A stretch of DNA of 64,000 nt from Archivesica marissinica (GCA_014843695.1 CM026404.1:59150954-59214953); one strand, 5' to 3'. Numbered from the stretch's first letter, positions 12,701 to 22,214 are shown. The notes: generated by a model not told the origin, from the letters alone. A program made the numbers and translations.

Positions 12701-13006
12701 TTTCAAAGAGCATAATAACAATAACAAAGACTAGTCTTTATACCTGCAAGAGTATGTTGGTTCCCCATTCTTAAACACATGACCACAGAGCTGTGATGGC
12801 TGGTCACTGGCTTTAAGCTGTTGGAACACAGTCTCTGGTTCACCATTACAGAGGAAATGTTCAAGTGGTGTCAATAGATACTTGACAGTCAGTCGCTCTT
12901 CTCGCACCGGATCGTCAAAGGATTGGAATGCAATGAGGACATATTCCCGCCAATGCTTCTTCAGTAAAGTCACAAAATCACCCGTTTGGTACTTCAAAAG
13001 CCATTG
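958..13006 (-). CDS. UBR1/UBR2-type E3 ubiquitin ligase (N-recognin), N-terminal part, six exons
   Basis: Six minus-strand exons (12744-13006, 5355-5433, 4227-4340, 3420-3614, 1484-1561, 958-1020) have GT/AG borders and join with matching phases. They give about 264 residues that align by eye with the N-terminus of vertebrate UBR1/UBR2. The UBR box is complete: CGHVF, GEPTYSC, the EC and PTC..C cysteines, HKQH, the YCDCGD motif and FC..KH. These are the zinc ligands and the acidic pocket that binds basic N-terminal residues in this family. The stretches VGEPTYSC-like and M-S/T-TSGGGG favour UBR2 over UBR1. Known family role: recognition of N-degrons and ubiquitin transfer with a RAD6-type E2. 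The gene runs off the left edge, so the ClpS-like domain, RING and C-terminal cap are outside. The first coding exon upstream of 13006 is unproven. Introns hold SINEs, MITEs and minisatellites. The symbol is left empty because UBR1 and UBR2 cannot be separated safely. Confidence 0.9.
1061..1301. mobile_element. piggyBac-like MITE with internal hairpin
   Basis: The ends TTAACCCATTCAACACCA and TGGTGTTGAAAGGGTTAA are inverted repeats with one mismatch, beginning at TTAA, the target of piggyBac elements. Inside, 1199-1263 forms a near-perfect hairpin of about 65 bp (AAAAAGTGCAGATCC to GGATCTACACTTTTT) with the centre GGCTCGTCACGAGCC. There is no coding capacity. It sits in a UBR intron 40 bp from exon f. 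Confidence 0.7.
1484..1561 (-). CDS. UBR-type ligase exon e
   Basis: This exon has 26 codons with acceptor GATTTCAG and donor GTGAGT. It reads [20 protein letters not shown] and then TTVDRE. This continues directly from the [10 protein letters not shown] exon, as VIYTLQ(K/R)A... does in vertebrate UBR2. Confidence 0.9.
1562..2714. other. UBR intron without recognised features
   Basis: AT-rich sequence between exons e and d. Short open frames here show no family resemblance. I see no repeat or motif that can be named. Confidence 0.5.
2715..3115. repeat. Degenerate 20-21-bp minisatellite followed by a 37-bp repeat
   Basis: GGAATATGGTAAC / GGAACATTGTAAC words recur every 20-21 bp to about 3000. 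Then GGGAACATTGCAACCATGGG plus AACTGTTCTGTATCTAG repeats three times in 37-bp steps. Confidence 0.75.
3228..3390. mobile_element. Mariner-like MITE, right end lost, next to a UBR exon donor
   Basis: The left end is TACAGTCAAACCTGT. The interior has repeated GTGGCTGCTTAATA(G/C)AGGT blocks shared with the element at about 43560-43735. The right TIR is missing, and the remnant stops about 30 bp from the donor of the exon at 3420. Confidence 0.6.
3420..3614 (-). CDS. UBR-type ligase exon d
   Basis: This exon has 65 codons, phase 0 at both ends, with acceptor CGCACCAG and donor GTACAG. It contains [10 protein letters not shown] and ends [13 protein letters not shown]. The latter matches the conserved UBR1/2 motif [17 protein letters not shown] mariner-like MITE ends about 30 bp beyond the donor. 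Confidence 0.9.
3781..4018 (+). mobile_element. tRNA-derived SINE, family A
   Basis: This is the best-preserved head of the family: GTCGTGATAGCGCAGTGGAC with B box GGAGTTCGAACCCC, the same body, and a tail ending CGCAATTGAGC. It lies in the UBR gene. Confidence 0.85.
4227..4340 (-). CDS. UBR-type ligase exon c: end of UBR box
   Basis: This exon has exactly 38 codons, phase 0 at both ends, with acceptor GTTTCAG and donor GTAAGG. It encodes [19 protein letters not shown] followed by AGVFCGKH, the last zinc ligands and the acidic residues of the N-degron pocket. Decayed partial copies of this exon lie immediately beside it on the upstream side (4381-4622). Confidence 0.92.
4381..4622 (-). repeat. 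Tandem decayed copies of the UBR-box exon c
   Basis: About three partial copies of the exon's 5' half plus its intron border lie directly beside the true exon. The two clearest are 82 bp apart (4461 and 4543). On the minus strand ATGAGCAAGTCTTGGGCAGT aligns with the exon's ATGAGCACGTCTGGGGGCGG, then TGGGGGATATTGCGAC with GCGGGGGATACTGCGAC, followed by a 9-nt loss and TCGGAGACCTGGATGGC. The acceptor TTTCAG has become TTGCGG, so they cannot be spliced in. Confidence 0.78.
4736..4895 (+). mobile_element. tRNA-Thr-like SINE, family C
   Basis: The head has GATCTATAGTCCAGTGGTAA and an anticodon-like arm CTGGACTGGTAATCCAG (GGT in the loop, Thr-like), B box GCAGGTTCGATCC, then a body with TAAACCGAGGTCTCGTGTCG and AAAAGAACCAGAGGAGACTC. 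It runs straight into the 79-bp tandem array. Confidence 0.82.
4896..5285. repeat. 79-bp minisatellite, about 5 copies
   Basis: The unit contains CACCCAACAATCTCAGTATG, AAGATAAGACCAACTCCCCA and GACATGGTAGCAAGAGA. The start TCCTCACCC recurs at 4972, 5051, 5130 and 5209. Confidence 0.9.
5355..5433 (-). CDS. UBR-type ligase exon b: core of UBR box
   Basis: This 79-nt exon has acceptor CATCGCAG and donor GTAAGT. Its first nucleotide completes an Arg codon begun in the previous exon. It reads [15 protein letters not shown] and then [11 protein letters not shown]. Four cysteines and the H-K-Q-H pair are zinc ligands, and the Asp in ATDPTC matches the Asp of vertebrate CAIDPTC/CAVDPTC. It was found by reading the intron for the missing middle of the zinc finger. 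The phases on both sides fit exactly. Confidence 0.9.
5598..5725. mobile_element. Fragment of the CAGGGCTTAAGCTAGA element, opposite orientation
   Basis: The reverse complement of 11985-12120 aligns here: TTTCACTATTTGCAGTCATT at one end, GGGAGAAGTGACTTCTCCC in the middle, and TCTAGCTTGAGCC at the terminus. Only one end is present. Confidence 0.6.
5819..6868. repeat. 65-bp minisatellite, about 15 copies
   Basis: The unit begins TGGTAAATCTCTACAATCAT, includes GGTCACACAGCATTATTTAC and ends GTTCTATCACACATA. Early units contain an extra 33-bp subrepeat, and the last ones carry CTCTAC insertions. Short open frames within are artefacts of the repeat. Confidence 0.93.
6917..7110 (-). mobile_element. 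SINE, family D (Leu/Ser-tRNA-like head)
   Basis: Inverted and worn copy of the element at 46758 and 24845: the plus strand shows CTCCAGCTATTACTGGTGGA near its 3' part and TGGGATTCGAACATGCAGTG for the B-box end. Confidence 0.7.
7471..8350. repeat. AT-rich minisatellite, ~20-bp unit in a 156-bp higher-order repeat
   Basis: The basic unit GGAATATTATATATCTCAAA is arranged in a 156-bp super-unit, marked by GGAATATAAAGGAATATT at 7652, 7808 and 7964. As 156 is divisible by 3, the frame stays open for 207 codons ([17 protein letters not shown]). This is not a gene. Confidence 0.92.
8351..8460. repeat. End of a CAGGGCTCATTCTAGG element
   Basis: CAGGGCTCATTCTAGGTGG directly follows the AT-rich array and ends in a poly(A) near 8450. 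The complement ACCTAGAATGAACCCTG, the other terminus of such an element, is at about 52557-52573. Only single ends are seen. Confidence 0.4.
8639..9165. repeat. 74-bp minisatellite, about 7 copies
   Basis: The unit contains ACTGGCTCCTCCATTGCCAG, GAAAGAACCTACCACAGCGA and GATAAAGTGATGTCAAGTCA. Some units lack a few bases (ACAGCTCC for ACTGGCTCC). Confidence 0.92.
9691..9723. repeat. (GT)n microsatellite
   Basis: An uninterrupted run of about 16 GT dinucleotides. Confidence 0.97.
10260..11290. repeat. Degenerate interspersed repeats with GGGCAATAACTCTG-type words
   Basis: Related blocks occur near 10270, 10430, 11095 and 11240: CCACCCATTGGGTACCGAGA or ACACATTGGGTACTGAGAAC, then GACAAATGTGT and CAATTACAGGGCAATAACTC. 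A more GC-rich piece at 10560-10760 has an open frame of 104 codons with no family resemblance that I can see. Confidence 0.5.
11310..11540 (-). mobile_element. tRNA-derived SINE, family A
   Basis: Inverted copy: the tail TCGATTGCGAAACAAGTTCT comes first on the plus strand, then the body with CATCGCCACAAGGGAGAGAG, and the head ending CGCTATCACGACTTCCAC. Confidence 0.85.
11987..12686. mobile_element. CAGGG-ended TIR element, ~700 bp, with a SINE nested inside
   Basis: The left end CAGGGCTTAAGCTAGACTC and right end CTCTCTAGCGTGAGCCCTG are imperfect inverted repeats. TACAT flanks both sides (11982-11986 and 12687-12691). The left part holds repeated GGGAGAAGTCACTTCTCCC palindromes. The family-B SINE at 12241-12480 is nested in it. 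Another copy of the left end lies inverted at 5598-5725. Confidence 0.5.
12241..12480 (-). mobile_element. tRNA-derived SINE, family B
   Basis: The inverted head is GCTGTCCGATTAGCGCAGTG with B box GGGTTCAATCC. The body contains CCGGGTACTTCGGTTTCCTC (minus strand). The tail AGAGTGATTAATATAAGTTG is shared with family A. The copy is nested in the TIR element 11987-12686. Confidence 0.85.
12744..13006 (-). CDS. UBR-type ligase exon a: N-terminal region and start of UBR box
   Basis: This exon starts after a TTCTTGCAG acceptor and ends at TGCAG before GTATAAAG, giving 87 codons plus 2 nt (entry phase 0, exit phase 2). It begins [12 protein letters not shown], which corresponds to the helical segment before the UBR box in UBR2. 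It ends with [14 protein letters not shown], which supplies the first UBR-box zinc ligands. An open frame starts at a TTG at the acceptor, but this is not a credible start codon. The true start lies upstream, or in the tiny candidate exon at 13045-13068. Confidence 0.88.
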
Positions 13007-13044
13007 CTGCAAGAAATCAAATAAATGTCCATGTCACGACTTAC

Positions 13045-13068
13045 CTCATAATATTGAGGAGTAATCAT
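13045..13068 (-). other. Possible tiny first coding exon of the UBR-type gene
   Basis: On the minus strand an ATG at 13066-13068 opens MITPQYYE and reaches a strong GAG|GTAAGT donor in phase 0, which fits the next exon's phase. The implied intron (13007-13044) would be only 38 nt, shorter than metazoan introns normally are. It is therefore either an unusually short intron or a chance donor. Confidence 0.2.
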
Positions 13069-13427
13069 AATTTGTTGGTGTTCAATTCCTCTGTTGCAAG
13101 TAACAATTATTACTACATGCATGCACAAAGGTTAATAAGTGTTTCTGATGAATTCCGATTGGTGGCCCGAAAACCGATCCTTTTTTCGTCGTGTGAGTGA
13201 GATTAGGCAAGTGCATTAAATGCAAGTATGATCACTTTACATAGTAATATTATTTCACCTGCAGTAATAGAGACCGATTCACCAACAAAGCTTAGAGGCC
13301 CGAAAATCGGTACGCCCATGGTACATGTACCTAGGTCAAATCAAGTCAAAAGATATATATTAGTAGTTAAAGGCCACTGGCGCACAATACAACAAAGTTT
13401 TACATGTACAGGGGTATAATTTACACC

Positions 13428-13760
13428 ATTTGGGGAGATTATGTGAAAGCGACCCGACTAGTGCAGTCGGTCAAGCATTCACTCGTTAAGCGAAAGGGCC
13501 CTGGTTCAAGCACCAATTTGGCTGCACATTTTTCTCACCTGTGCACATTTGGCATCGAATGTATGGACGCGGCTGAATATATAGTTTGATATCATGCTTA
13601 TCTTGTTCTCTATCCCTAGAAATTGTGGGGAATGTCGCGGTGCAGACCTAGTTACCATTGGCGAGATTATGTGTAAGTGACACTAGTCAGAAGAGCGTTC
13701 ACCCATTAGCGAAAGTTCCCAGGTTTGTGCCTCTGGGTTTGTTGAACTTTTTTCTCACGC
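13428..13760 (+). repeat. Two tandem tRNA-like repeats of an unnamed family
   Basis: Both copies start GAGATTATGTG(A/T)AAG and carry a GTTCACCC/TCACTCG block, GCGAAAG and a B-box-like end (GGTTCAAGCACC in the first, AGGTTTGTGCC in the second), followed by TTTTTCTCAC. The spacing is about 230 bp. They look like SINE copies. Confidence 0.45.
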
Positions 13761-15868
13761 TGTGACACTTTGCGGCACTGTCAAATGGTCATATAATTTC
13801 ATAGCAAGCTGCAACGTACATTTTGTCCAAGGTGAATCAATTTTGAGCCAAAACTACAGGTACTTTCTGGTCATACATGTATTATTGTATATAGGTCAAT
13901 GTTCATACTATTGGTCAGCAATGGAAATTCCTGCCATTTAAATTGTATTTACAACAATGCCATGTAAATAGACTTTAAATGTTTAACAGCTTAATGCACT
14001 GCAATCGCGCCAGTACAAGTATTTATCAGATCGGTGTCATTACAATTTCAGCAGAATCCGGAATACAGTGAGATTGAACATACATGTATCCTGGGTATAC
14101 CATATATAAGCAATAACTTGTGCAGTTGTGTTTCAAAAAGAGGCTGTGCAAATAATGTTCACTCTCAATTAAGCATAATATTTTAATTTATTGTATGCAA
14201 TATCAATTAGTAAGAAATAAATCATGACTGAATCAATAACAAAGTGAAACCAACATCACTTGCCTCCCATCTTTTATTTATGCGGTGATACCAATGATCG
14301 GCGATGATGTAAATTTCGCCTCGTAAATTTATATTAATAGCAATACATGCCATATACGGAAATCATTTTACGTGATCACATGAGTAGAGGGCATCTTACA
14401 TATATATGTCAAATGTAGCCGATAGGTAACAAAGTGCGGGCCGTTGTCTAATGTTGTTAAAACGTGTGGCCCAAACCATTTGCATGTTCATATTATGTAT
14501 TATATCTGTTTATGCATGACATATATAATAATGATTTGCAATAAAATATGATTAAACTAAGGTAACAAAGTCATTGAAATTCACCTAAATATTGACTACA
14601 TGAACGAAAACTTACAAGTGTAATGGAAAAAAAACAATGTTTGTATGATCGATTCTATATCCGACGCTCTACCACTAGATCACGGATGCCACATGATAAA
14701 TGAAGGTCAATTTACCAATGGATACGACATTTCAGTTTGTTTTTGCTATGGACAGTTGCAGAAATCCGACTGAAATTGGCAATAATAAACAGTGGCAATA
14801 ATAAACACAAAATGAGCATGTGTGGTTCATTTGTATTTATCCGCTCATTAGTATTCAGTATTATTCACTGATAGTAGGGTCACTCACTCATTGGGGATAA
14901 TGCCTTCACACTAATCATAATGGTATCCCGGTGTTACTGGTTTCCGACGATGTAGTACATAACGGACATCTATAGGTTTAGAATGGTCATACACTGCAAA
15001 CAATTTTATGTCACCAAATAAACAATATTTTACCATTCATTCTCAAAAGTCTCGAAGAAAATCGAATGTTTACTTTTTGAGAAAAGTTGACAAAATAGCG
15101 GTACCTCATTCTCAGTAATCCGGAATGACGTCACATGTTTTCGCCTAACTGTGGAAATTGCCTACAGCGCGAACATTAGTATGTAAGCAACAGTTCTTTT
15201 TTAACAAAACAATAAACTAAGGAAGACTTACTTTAATAACAGGCTTAATTTATCATTTTCACTCAAAATTCATATGTTGGACAGCATTTTGTCTATATAC
15301 TGTATCTAAAACACTAACATTTAATTTAACTTAGTCAAACACACGGGGCATAAGAAGTCGTCATCCCTCCTAATTACTCTGACTAAATGCAGAACCGTAA
15401 ATGGACCCATCCATCGAACACATCACACGGTGCCCAACAAAGAAAAACTAGGTTTACACAACCATGTATATCAGTTGGAGAACCTCTGTGACAACACGCG
15501 GACCTGAAGGTGAAACACGGTGAAAATCGATAGTATTCATATGGACCCCTTGTGTGTAATAACAGACGAAACTCGTAAACACGGAGCAGTGAGACTATAA
15601 TGACATTTTTATTCGTAAATATATTGGCGTGGCAGACGATGAATATGTCATTTTGGAGAAAAAATTCCTAATTTCTTTAAAAAATGATATTTATATGGTG
15701 ACATAAAACGGATATAGTGAAATTATTGAAAACTGTGGTATGTTTAAAGTTTTCACTGCTAATTTACCTGTCTGATCTCTATGATCGGTTAGAAATAGAT
15801 TGGAAGTGCACAAGGTATGTTTATTTATAATTCCGGTAACTGGAGCGTGAAATATTGCGTGATCTCTC
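13761..15868. other. No recognised gene; upstream of the UBR exons
   Basis: AT-rich sequence. The only named feature is a fragment of a family-E SINE head (about 14655-14695). It is where the UBR promoter and first exon might lie, but no convincing first coding exon was found. A TGACGTCA-like word (GAATGACGTCACATG) occurs at about 15124. Confidence 0.4.
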
Positions 15869-18280
15869 ATGACTTGCTATTCCCACTGGTCCAACATGGT
15901 AACTACCAAAGGAGCGTCTGACAGAGATGTCCAACAAGCCCTGATTGACCTATCTATAGAACATCGCCTTACCCAAGTCCACAACCAACCAACACGAGAC
16001 AACAATATGCTCGACCTGGTGTTCACCAACAATCCCTCACTCGTCAAAACGTCAACTTCAGTACCCGGCATTAGTGATCACGCCATGGTTGTAACGGACA
16101 TCAACATCGTTCCACAGAACAACAAACAGAAACCACGGAAAATCTTTATCTACTCAAAAGCGAATTGGAATAGTATACAACAAGACATGGAACACCTTTC
16201 TAAGACGGTCATCAGTGAGGCCAAAAACGCTGTTCAGTCACTCTGGGACACCCTCAAATCTGGTATTGAGAAATCTATGGCCACGAATATTCCTACCAAG
16301 CTTAGTAAGAAAAGAAAATCACTACCTTGGCTTAGCAGAGACCTGAAGAGGATGACGAGAAGAAAGTCCAGGCTGTACAAGCATGCCAAGAAGACCAACC
16401 AGTGGGGCGCCTTCAAGTTATACCAGAAGGACTGCAAAAAGGCCTTTAAGAAAGCAGAGATAAACCACATCAACGACACAATCCAGAAGGGACTTGACGA
16501 CAACAACACCAAGCCATTCTGGAGGTATGTCAAATCACGCAGACAGGACAGTGTTGGTGTGGCTCCTCTCAAGAAGATGGGAAGGCTACTGAACAACAGC
16601 AAGGACAAGGCTCAGATTCTAGTCGACCAGTTTAGGTCTGTCTTCACCAAGGATGACGACGATACCCGACTACCTGACACCAACAAGAGAAGTCGGAAAG
16701 CCATTCCTACGCTCAACATTACTACGAAGGGCGTTGAGTATCTTCTCCTGGCTATCAACACTGCCAAATCCAAAGGTCCTGACATGATCCCCAACCTGGT
16801 GTTGAAGACCTGTGCTTGCCAGCTAGCACCTGCAATAAGTACCATCTTCCAACTATCCGTTGACACCGGAAGAATCCCTACTGACTGGAAAAACGCGTCT
16901 GTATCCCCAGTCTTTAAGAAAGGCGATGTCCACCTTGCCGAAAACTACCGACCCGTTTCCCTGACCTGTATAACATGTAAATTGTTAGAACACATCATCT
17001 GCAAACACATCATGGAACATCTAGAAAACAACAACATCTTAACATCATTAAACCACGGATTCCGCTCTGGTTTCTCCTGCGAAACTCAACTAGTAACAAC
17101 TGTACATGACCTCCTTGCCAAGACTGACTCGGGTTCTCAGATCGACATGGCCATCCTAGATTTCAGCAAGGCATTTGATACCGTACCACACCGAAAACTC
17201 CTACACAAACTGGAACAGTATGGCATCACAGGCAGCATACACCACTGGTTCAGGGACTTTCTCACCAACAGAAGTATGAGGGTTGTTGTTGAGGGAGAGG
17301 AATCAGAAACAGCTTCTGTCGACTCCGGTGTCCCACAAGGCACAGTGCTCGGCCCACTACTATTCCTCTGCCACATTAATGATCTGCCAGAGTCTGTCAA
17401 ATCCACAGTACGTTTGTTCGCCGATGACTGCCTCCTATACCGCAACATCAAAAACAGGAAAGACCACGAAACCCTCCAAGAAGATTTACGCCAACTGGAA
17501 GCATGTGCAGACACCTGGGGAATGAGGTTTAATGCTAAAAAGTGCTACATTATGAGCATAAACCAGAAGTCCTCCAAGTTCTATCAGCTGGACAACCACA
17601 TCTTACAGCAGGTCCCAGAAAACCCCTACCTTGGAGTGACGATAGCAGAAGACCTCAAATGGAGCTCACATATCACCAAGATCACGAAGAAAGCAAACTC
17701 CACCTTGGGCTTCCTCCGCAGAAACCTAAAGCAATGCCCCGAATCTTGCCGCAGAACAGCCTACCTTTCGCTAGTACGCTCCACACTATAATATAGCTCG
17801 ATTATATGGGACCCTTACCACCAGAAGGACACCGACAAACTTGAGAAAGTACAGAGACAGGCCGCCAGGTTCATATCAGGAGACTACACCACCAATTCTA
17901 CAGGGTGCGTCACTCGAATGCTTCATGACTTGAGGCTTCCATCCCTCCAGGACCGAAGGAAGGCGAATCGTCTGATATTCTTCTATAAGGTGGTCGAGGG
18001 GCTGGTACCAGCCCTGCCAAGCCATGACTTTTTAACACCAGTACGAAAGAACAAACGTAAAGTAACCCCCAATACATTTAGTGGCTATAATACTGACAAC
18101 ATCATAGATAGACAAACTGTGAACCACTCTAGGTGTTTTGTGCCAGTGCAGTGTAGGACAAAACAATATAGACAGTCATTCTTCCCACAGATTATTATTG
18201 ACTGGAATAAACTGGAAGATAGTGTTGCATGCGCGAGTGCAGTCGGCAGCATCAGAACAGCTGTCCACAAGTGGGACTAG
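15869..18280 (+). pseudogene. 5'-truncated Jockey/CR1-like non-LTR retrotransposon ORF2 with one internal stop
   Basis: One frame runs from 15869 to the stop at 18278-18280, broken only by a TAA at 17789-17791. The surrounding reading (SLVRSTL, stop, YSSIIWDP) suggests it was once a Glu codon (LEYSS). The frame starts inside the C-terminal end of an APE-type endonuclease (LDLVFTNNPSLV and SDHAMVV), so the 5' part is lost, as usual after incomplete target-primed reverse transcription. The RT domain is complete: NYRPVSLT, GFRSGFSCETQL, DFSKAFDTVPH, SGVPQGTVLGPLLF, the FADD active site and YLGV. A C-terminal region with KVQRQAARFI and a terminal HKWD follows. The copy looks young. Jockey and CR1/L2 clades cannot be separated by eye. 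Confidence 0.88.
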
Positions 18281-19324
18281 AAGACTCACACACTCTCTCT
18301 CCCATTGTGTCTATGCTGAAAGGCCCTGCAACGTTACTATCCAGATCCAGAGTTGGGCGAAAACCTGTTCTGGGCGAAAACTCTTCACGCAGGGATACAT
18401 AAATGTTAGTTTTTTTAAATGACAGTACAAAAAATGGAACAAACAAATCTGCACAAGTTGGAATCAAAGAGATGTATATACAAAGTACTGCTGGGAATAG
18501 TTCAATATTCTAGAAAGGAGTCCCAATCATGTTCTAGTGATAACAACAAATCTCAGCTGGGTCAACGACATGATCATCCGATTCCTGATAACACACCAAC
18601 TTTTCAAAATAAACATTTTAGACAAATCACATATTTTTCGAACATGTTAGCGCATACAAACCTATCTTTGTATTGCATTGTATTGATTTACCTGTACAAG
18701 ATGCTTCTGACTAAATTCTGAGGCCTGCAAAGAACTTCTTAAAGCCATGTTATCCAGATGGAAGGAAATTACGCTGTTCTGTTTCCATTTTCTTGGGAAA
18801 ACACTGATGTTACATTCGGATTTATTTTTAACAACACTATAAATAAACGAGGTATCTTATAATATAATAATAATTTTAATACATTTGTTAACTATTAATT
18901 TCATAGTTAGCACCAATATGCGCAAATTAATACAACATTAACACAGAATTCGATTCTAGAGTCATGCTATATTTGTCTATCAAGTCGTATACTGTACATA
19001 TTTTTTCTATTTACACGAAATAAATGTTAGTCACATCAGAGCAAGTAGACCATCATATTGATACACGGACCAATTTCATTAATTTGTTCTTGTGTCAATG
19101 GAAAATTACTCTGTTATTCGTGAGCACAACAATAGCCTCGGGGCACAGACCTGTACAATACACAACTTTGTTTTGCCCTATGGTCATATAGTAAGTAATG
19201 TTTACCGTATCTCAACCGCTCCAAATTCTCGATTGTGTTTCATATTTATCTTGATTTCTATAATACATCACCTTATTTTCACAATATGATTACAGAAAGC
19301 TGGTGGTGTGGTGTTTTACGTTAT
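18281..19324. other. LINE 3' flank and unassigned DNA
   Basis: The first part is probably the 3' untranslated region of the Jockey/CR1-like LINE, but its end could not be fixed because no clear tail or target duplication was seen. The rest is AT-rich with no recognised gene. Confidence 0.4.
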
Positions 19325-19487
19325 GTATCGTCGCTACCGGTTGCCCATATGAGCGACACCTCATGAAGATATTGTTGGAGGATAGTGCAATGATATAGAC
19401 AGAGACCCATTCCAGAGTCTCCTCTGGTTCTTTTACATGCACAGTGTAAAGCACAGACACGATATCTCGGTTTAAAGTCCCATCTTA
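19325..19487 (-). mobile_element. 3' part of tRNA-Thr-like SINE, split by the RTE element
   Basis: Minus-strand sequence from TTTAAACCGAGATATCGTG through AAAAGAACCAGAGGAGACTC to the GTCGCTCATATGGGCAACCG tail matches the bodies of the SINEs at 60369 and 61072. Its head is on the other side of the RTE insertion, at 22215-22320. Confidence 0.8.
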
Positions 19488-22214
19488 CTTATCCCCCTTC
19501 GTCCCGTCTGGAACATAAGGCCTTGACTACAGCTTTCCATCCTCTACGGTCCTGTTCTTTGTGCTAGGCCTCTCCCCCAGGAGATCCCATATGTGCGAAG
19601 CTCAGTGTCTAGAGTTCTTCTCCAAGTCGTGGTGATTGGATGGCCTCGCCTGCGCTTCCTTTGGGGGTTCCAGTCAAGTGCCTGTCTTATGATGTTTGTT
19701 GGATCCCATCGTAGGGTGTGCCCAACCCACCGCCACTTCCGCTCCTTGATGGCATCTGGAATTGGTCTCTGTTGAGTTCTTCTCCAAAGCTCTTCATTCG
19801 AAATTGTATCAGGCCATCTAATACGAGGATTTGTCGTAGGCAGGTGTTCACAAAAACTTGGAGTTTCTGGTCTAGCGCTTTGTTGTGCTTCCATTTCTCT
19901 GAACCGTATAGAACAGAACCGACTTCACATTTGAGTTGAAGATGGTCAGCTTGGTCTTGATGAAGATGTTCCTGTTGTTCCAAACTGGCTTCAAGGTAAC
20001 ACAGACGTGTCGAGTCTTTCCAATCTTGGATTTGATGTCCTCCTCAGTGCCTCCTGTCTTGCTGATGATGCTTCCTAGGTAAGTAAAGCGCTCGACATCT
20101 TCAATGTGCTGTTCCTCCATTTGGATTGGTGTATTGTTGGCTGCGTTGACCCTCATGCTCTTCGTTTTCTGGGTGTTGACTTCCGTCCTCTAGCGTCTTA
20201 ACAAAGGTCCACTGCAAACCGTTTGGTCTGTCCATGGTTTGGGTGAGCACCCAGTCGGCAACCAGCGAAAAGATCATTGGTAAAAGTAAACAACCCTGTC
20301 TAACTCCAGTGGTGACAGTAAAAAGGGTAATATGTCTTTGTTATGAATCACATGACAGGTCATACCATCATATAAGCTGCGTATGATACTCACAATATTC
20401 AGGGTATCCCATAGGGCCTCATTATCCTCCAAATGGTGCTTCTATCGACCATGTCGAAGGCTTTCTTGAAGTCAATGCAATTGACGTACACCGGTGATTG
20501 CCACTCTAAGGATTGTTCCAGTATGATGCGCAGTGTTGCTATCTGGTCGATGCAGGATCTACCAGCTCTGAAACCTGCTTGCTCGTCCCTCAGTATGTCA
20601 TTCACTGCCGTTTTCAGTCGCTCTAGTAGTATCCTAGTAAGGACCTTGCTGGGTATGGACAGAAGTTGGATGCCTCTCCAATTCTGGCAGTCTCCCAAAT
20701 CTCCTTTCTTCGGAAGCTTGACTATATGGCCAGTCTTCCACTCTGTAGGGATCTCTTCCTTCTCCCAGATGTCCTGGAGCAGTCTCTGCATCATCCGTGA
20801 GGGCCTCTGGGGGACTATTGTCTGGTCCGGGGTTGTGCTCTTGACACAAGCTGGTCGATGTTACTCCTCTTGTCTTGGCGGGTGCTTCTTCTAACTTCCT
20901 TCTGTTGCTCCTCGTAGTCCTTCTGGACTGCCTGTTTCTGTGCCCTGGTCTTGGCTTGAAGAAGTTTGCTCTTGATAGTCCTGCGCTCTTCTATCTTCGC
21001 TATGGTGTCCTGGCTCAGCCAGCTCTTGTAGGTCCTTTTCCTGAATCCCAATTTCTCCTCACATGTTGCATGGAATGATGTTCTTGTCTGTTCCCACATG
21101 GCATCTATAGAGTGCTCGTCCTGGTCTGCTAATGTTAATTAATCTTTGAAATATGTTTTGCAGGGCAATGCAGAACTCATGGCGTTGGTCTGGCGAGGAG
21201 AGTCTGGAAGTGTCAAAACGCTTTGTCCGTTGTTGTACGGTGACGGATGCTTTCGCTAATCTCACCTGCAGGCTCGCTATCACCAGCTCATGGTCTGAGC
21301 ATGCATCTGCTCCTCTGTAAACCTTTACATCTTCCATCGTTCGCCGCTATCGCCGAGATATCGTCATGTGGTCAATCTGGTTCTGTGTTGCTTGGTCTGG
21401 TGATTTCCATGTCAGTTTATGGATTCTCCTGTGTGGGAATACTGTACCCCATATGACCAGGTCGTTCTGTGCACAGAAGTCTGCAAACAGCTCCCCATTC
21501 TTGTTCATCACTCCTAACCCTTCCTCCCCCATGACGAGTTCTCTTCCTGTGTTGTCTGATCCCAGCTTGGCATTCATATCTCCCATAACCAGCACTATGT
21601 CTCTTCTGGGGACTTTATCCATCACTCCCTGCAGTTGTCTGTAGTAGTCATCCTTCTCTTCTTGCTCATCCACATTTGTAGGGGCGTAGCATTGGACTAG
21701 GGTGACTTTCTGAAATTTAGATTCGAAGCGGGCTGTGATTATCCGTTCACTCACTGGTTCCCACTCCATACGGCTCTTGCTGGCGGTCTTGGTTAGCATG
21801 AATCCGACTCCATGTCTATGTATTGTATTCTCTTCAGGTGGCCCAGAGTGTAGTACAGTCTCGCCAGTAACTAGAGTTGTCCTTCATGTCATGTTCCACC
21901 GTAGCCTACGTCACTGAGTCCAAGGATCTCAACCTTGTATCTTTCCATCTCTCTAGCAACTTGGGCTGCTTTTCCGGTTTCATACATAGTTCGCACATTC
22001 CATGTCACAATCCGTATAGCGGTCTTGGGCGAGAGAAGCTTTTCGGTAGATTTCTCCACGTCATATACTCTCCCCCGGATCGATTCCGAAAATCCGTCCT
22101 TTGTTGTGCTGTAGTTAAGGTGTCTGTAGCTGAAGTTTTTTTCACATGGTAGGTATGCTGGCCCTAGGCACAACCCTCCTTTTGCATCCGGGCTTGGGAC
22201 CGGCAATGGCGGAG
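19488..22214 (-). mobile_element. RTE-type LINE, complete ends, decayed; 16-bp target duplication
   Basis: On the minus strand the 5' end begins CTCCGCCATTGCCGGTCCCA and the 3' end closes GGGGGATAAG, both typical of RTE-like elements. The 16-bp sequence TTAAAGTCCCATCTTA flanks it at 19472-19487 and 22215-22230. Endonuclease pieces: IRIVTWNVRTMYETGKAAQV, VQCYAPTN, DMNAKLG, SDHELV. RT pieces: IVKLPKKGDLGDCQNWRGIQ, QAGFRAGRSCIDQI, DFKKAFD, GVRQGCLL. C-terminal pieces: FTYLGSII, RIRWPDTISNEELW, GHTLRW. Several frameshifts and stops break it. The FADD segment between about 20160 and 20260 is missing, so it cannot be active. It sits inside a SINE. Confidence 0.88.

Noticed and set aside
16234..17514. 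Minus-strand frames opposite the Jockey/CR1-like LINE
   Set aside because: They are shadows. The plus strand carries the endonuclease and RT motifs in one long frame.
19544..20894. Plus-strand frames opposite the RTE LINE (for example 20433-20894)
   Set aside because: They are shadows of the minus-strand reverse transcriptase, whose motifs are clear in the other orientation.
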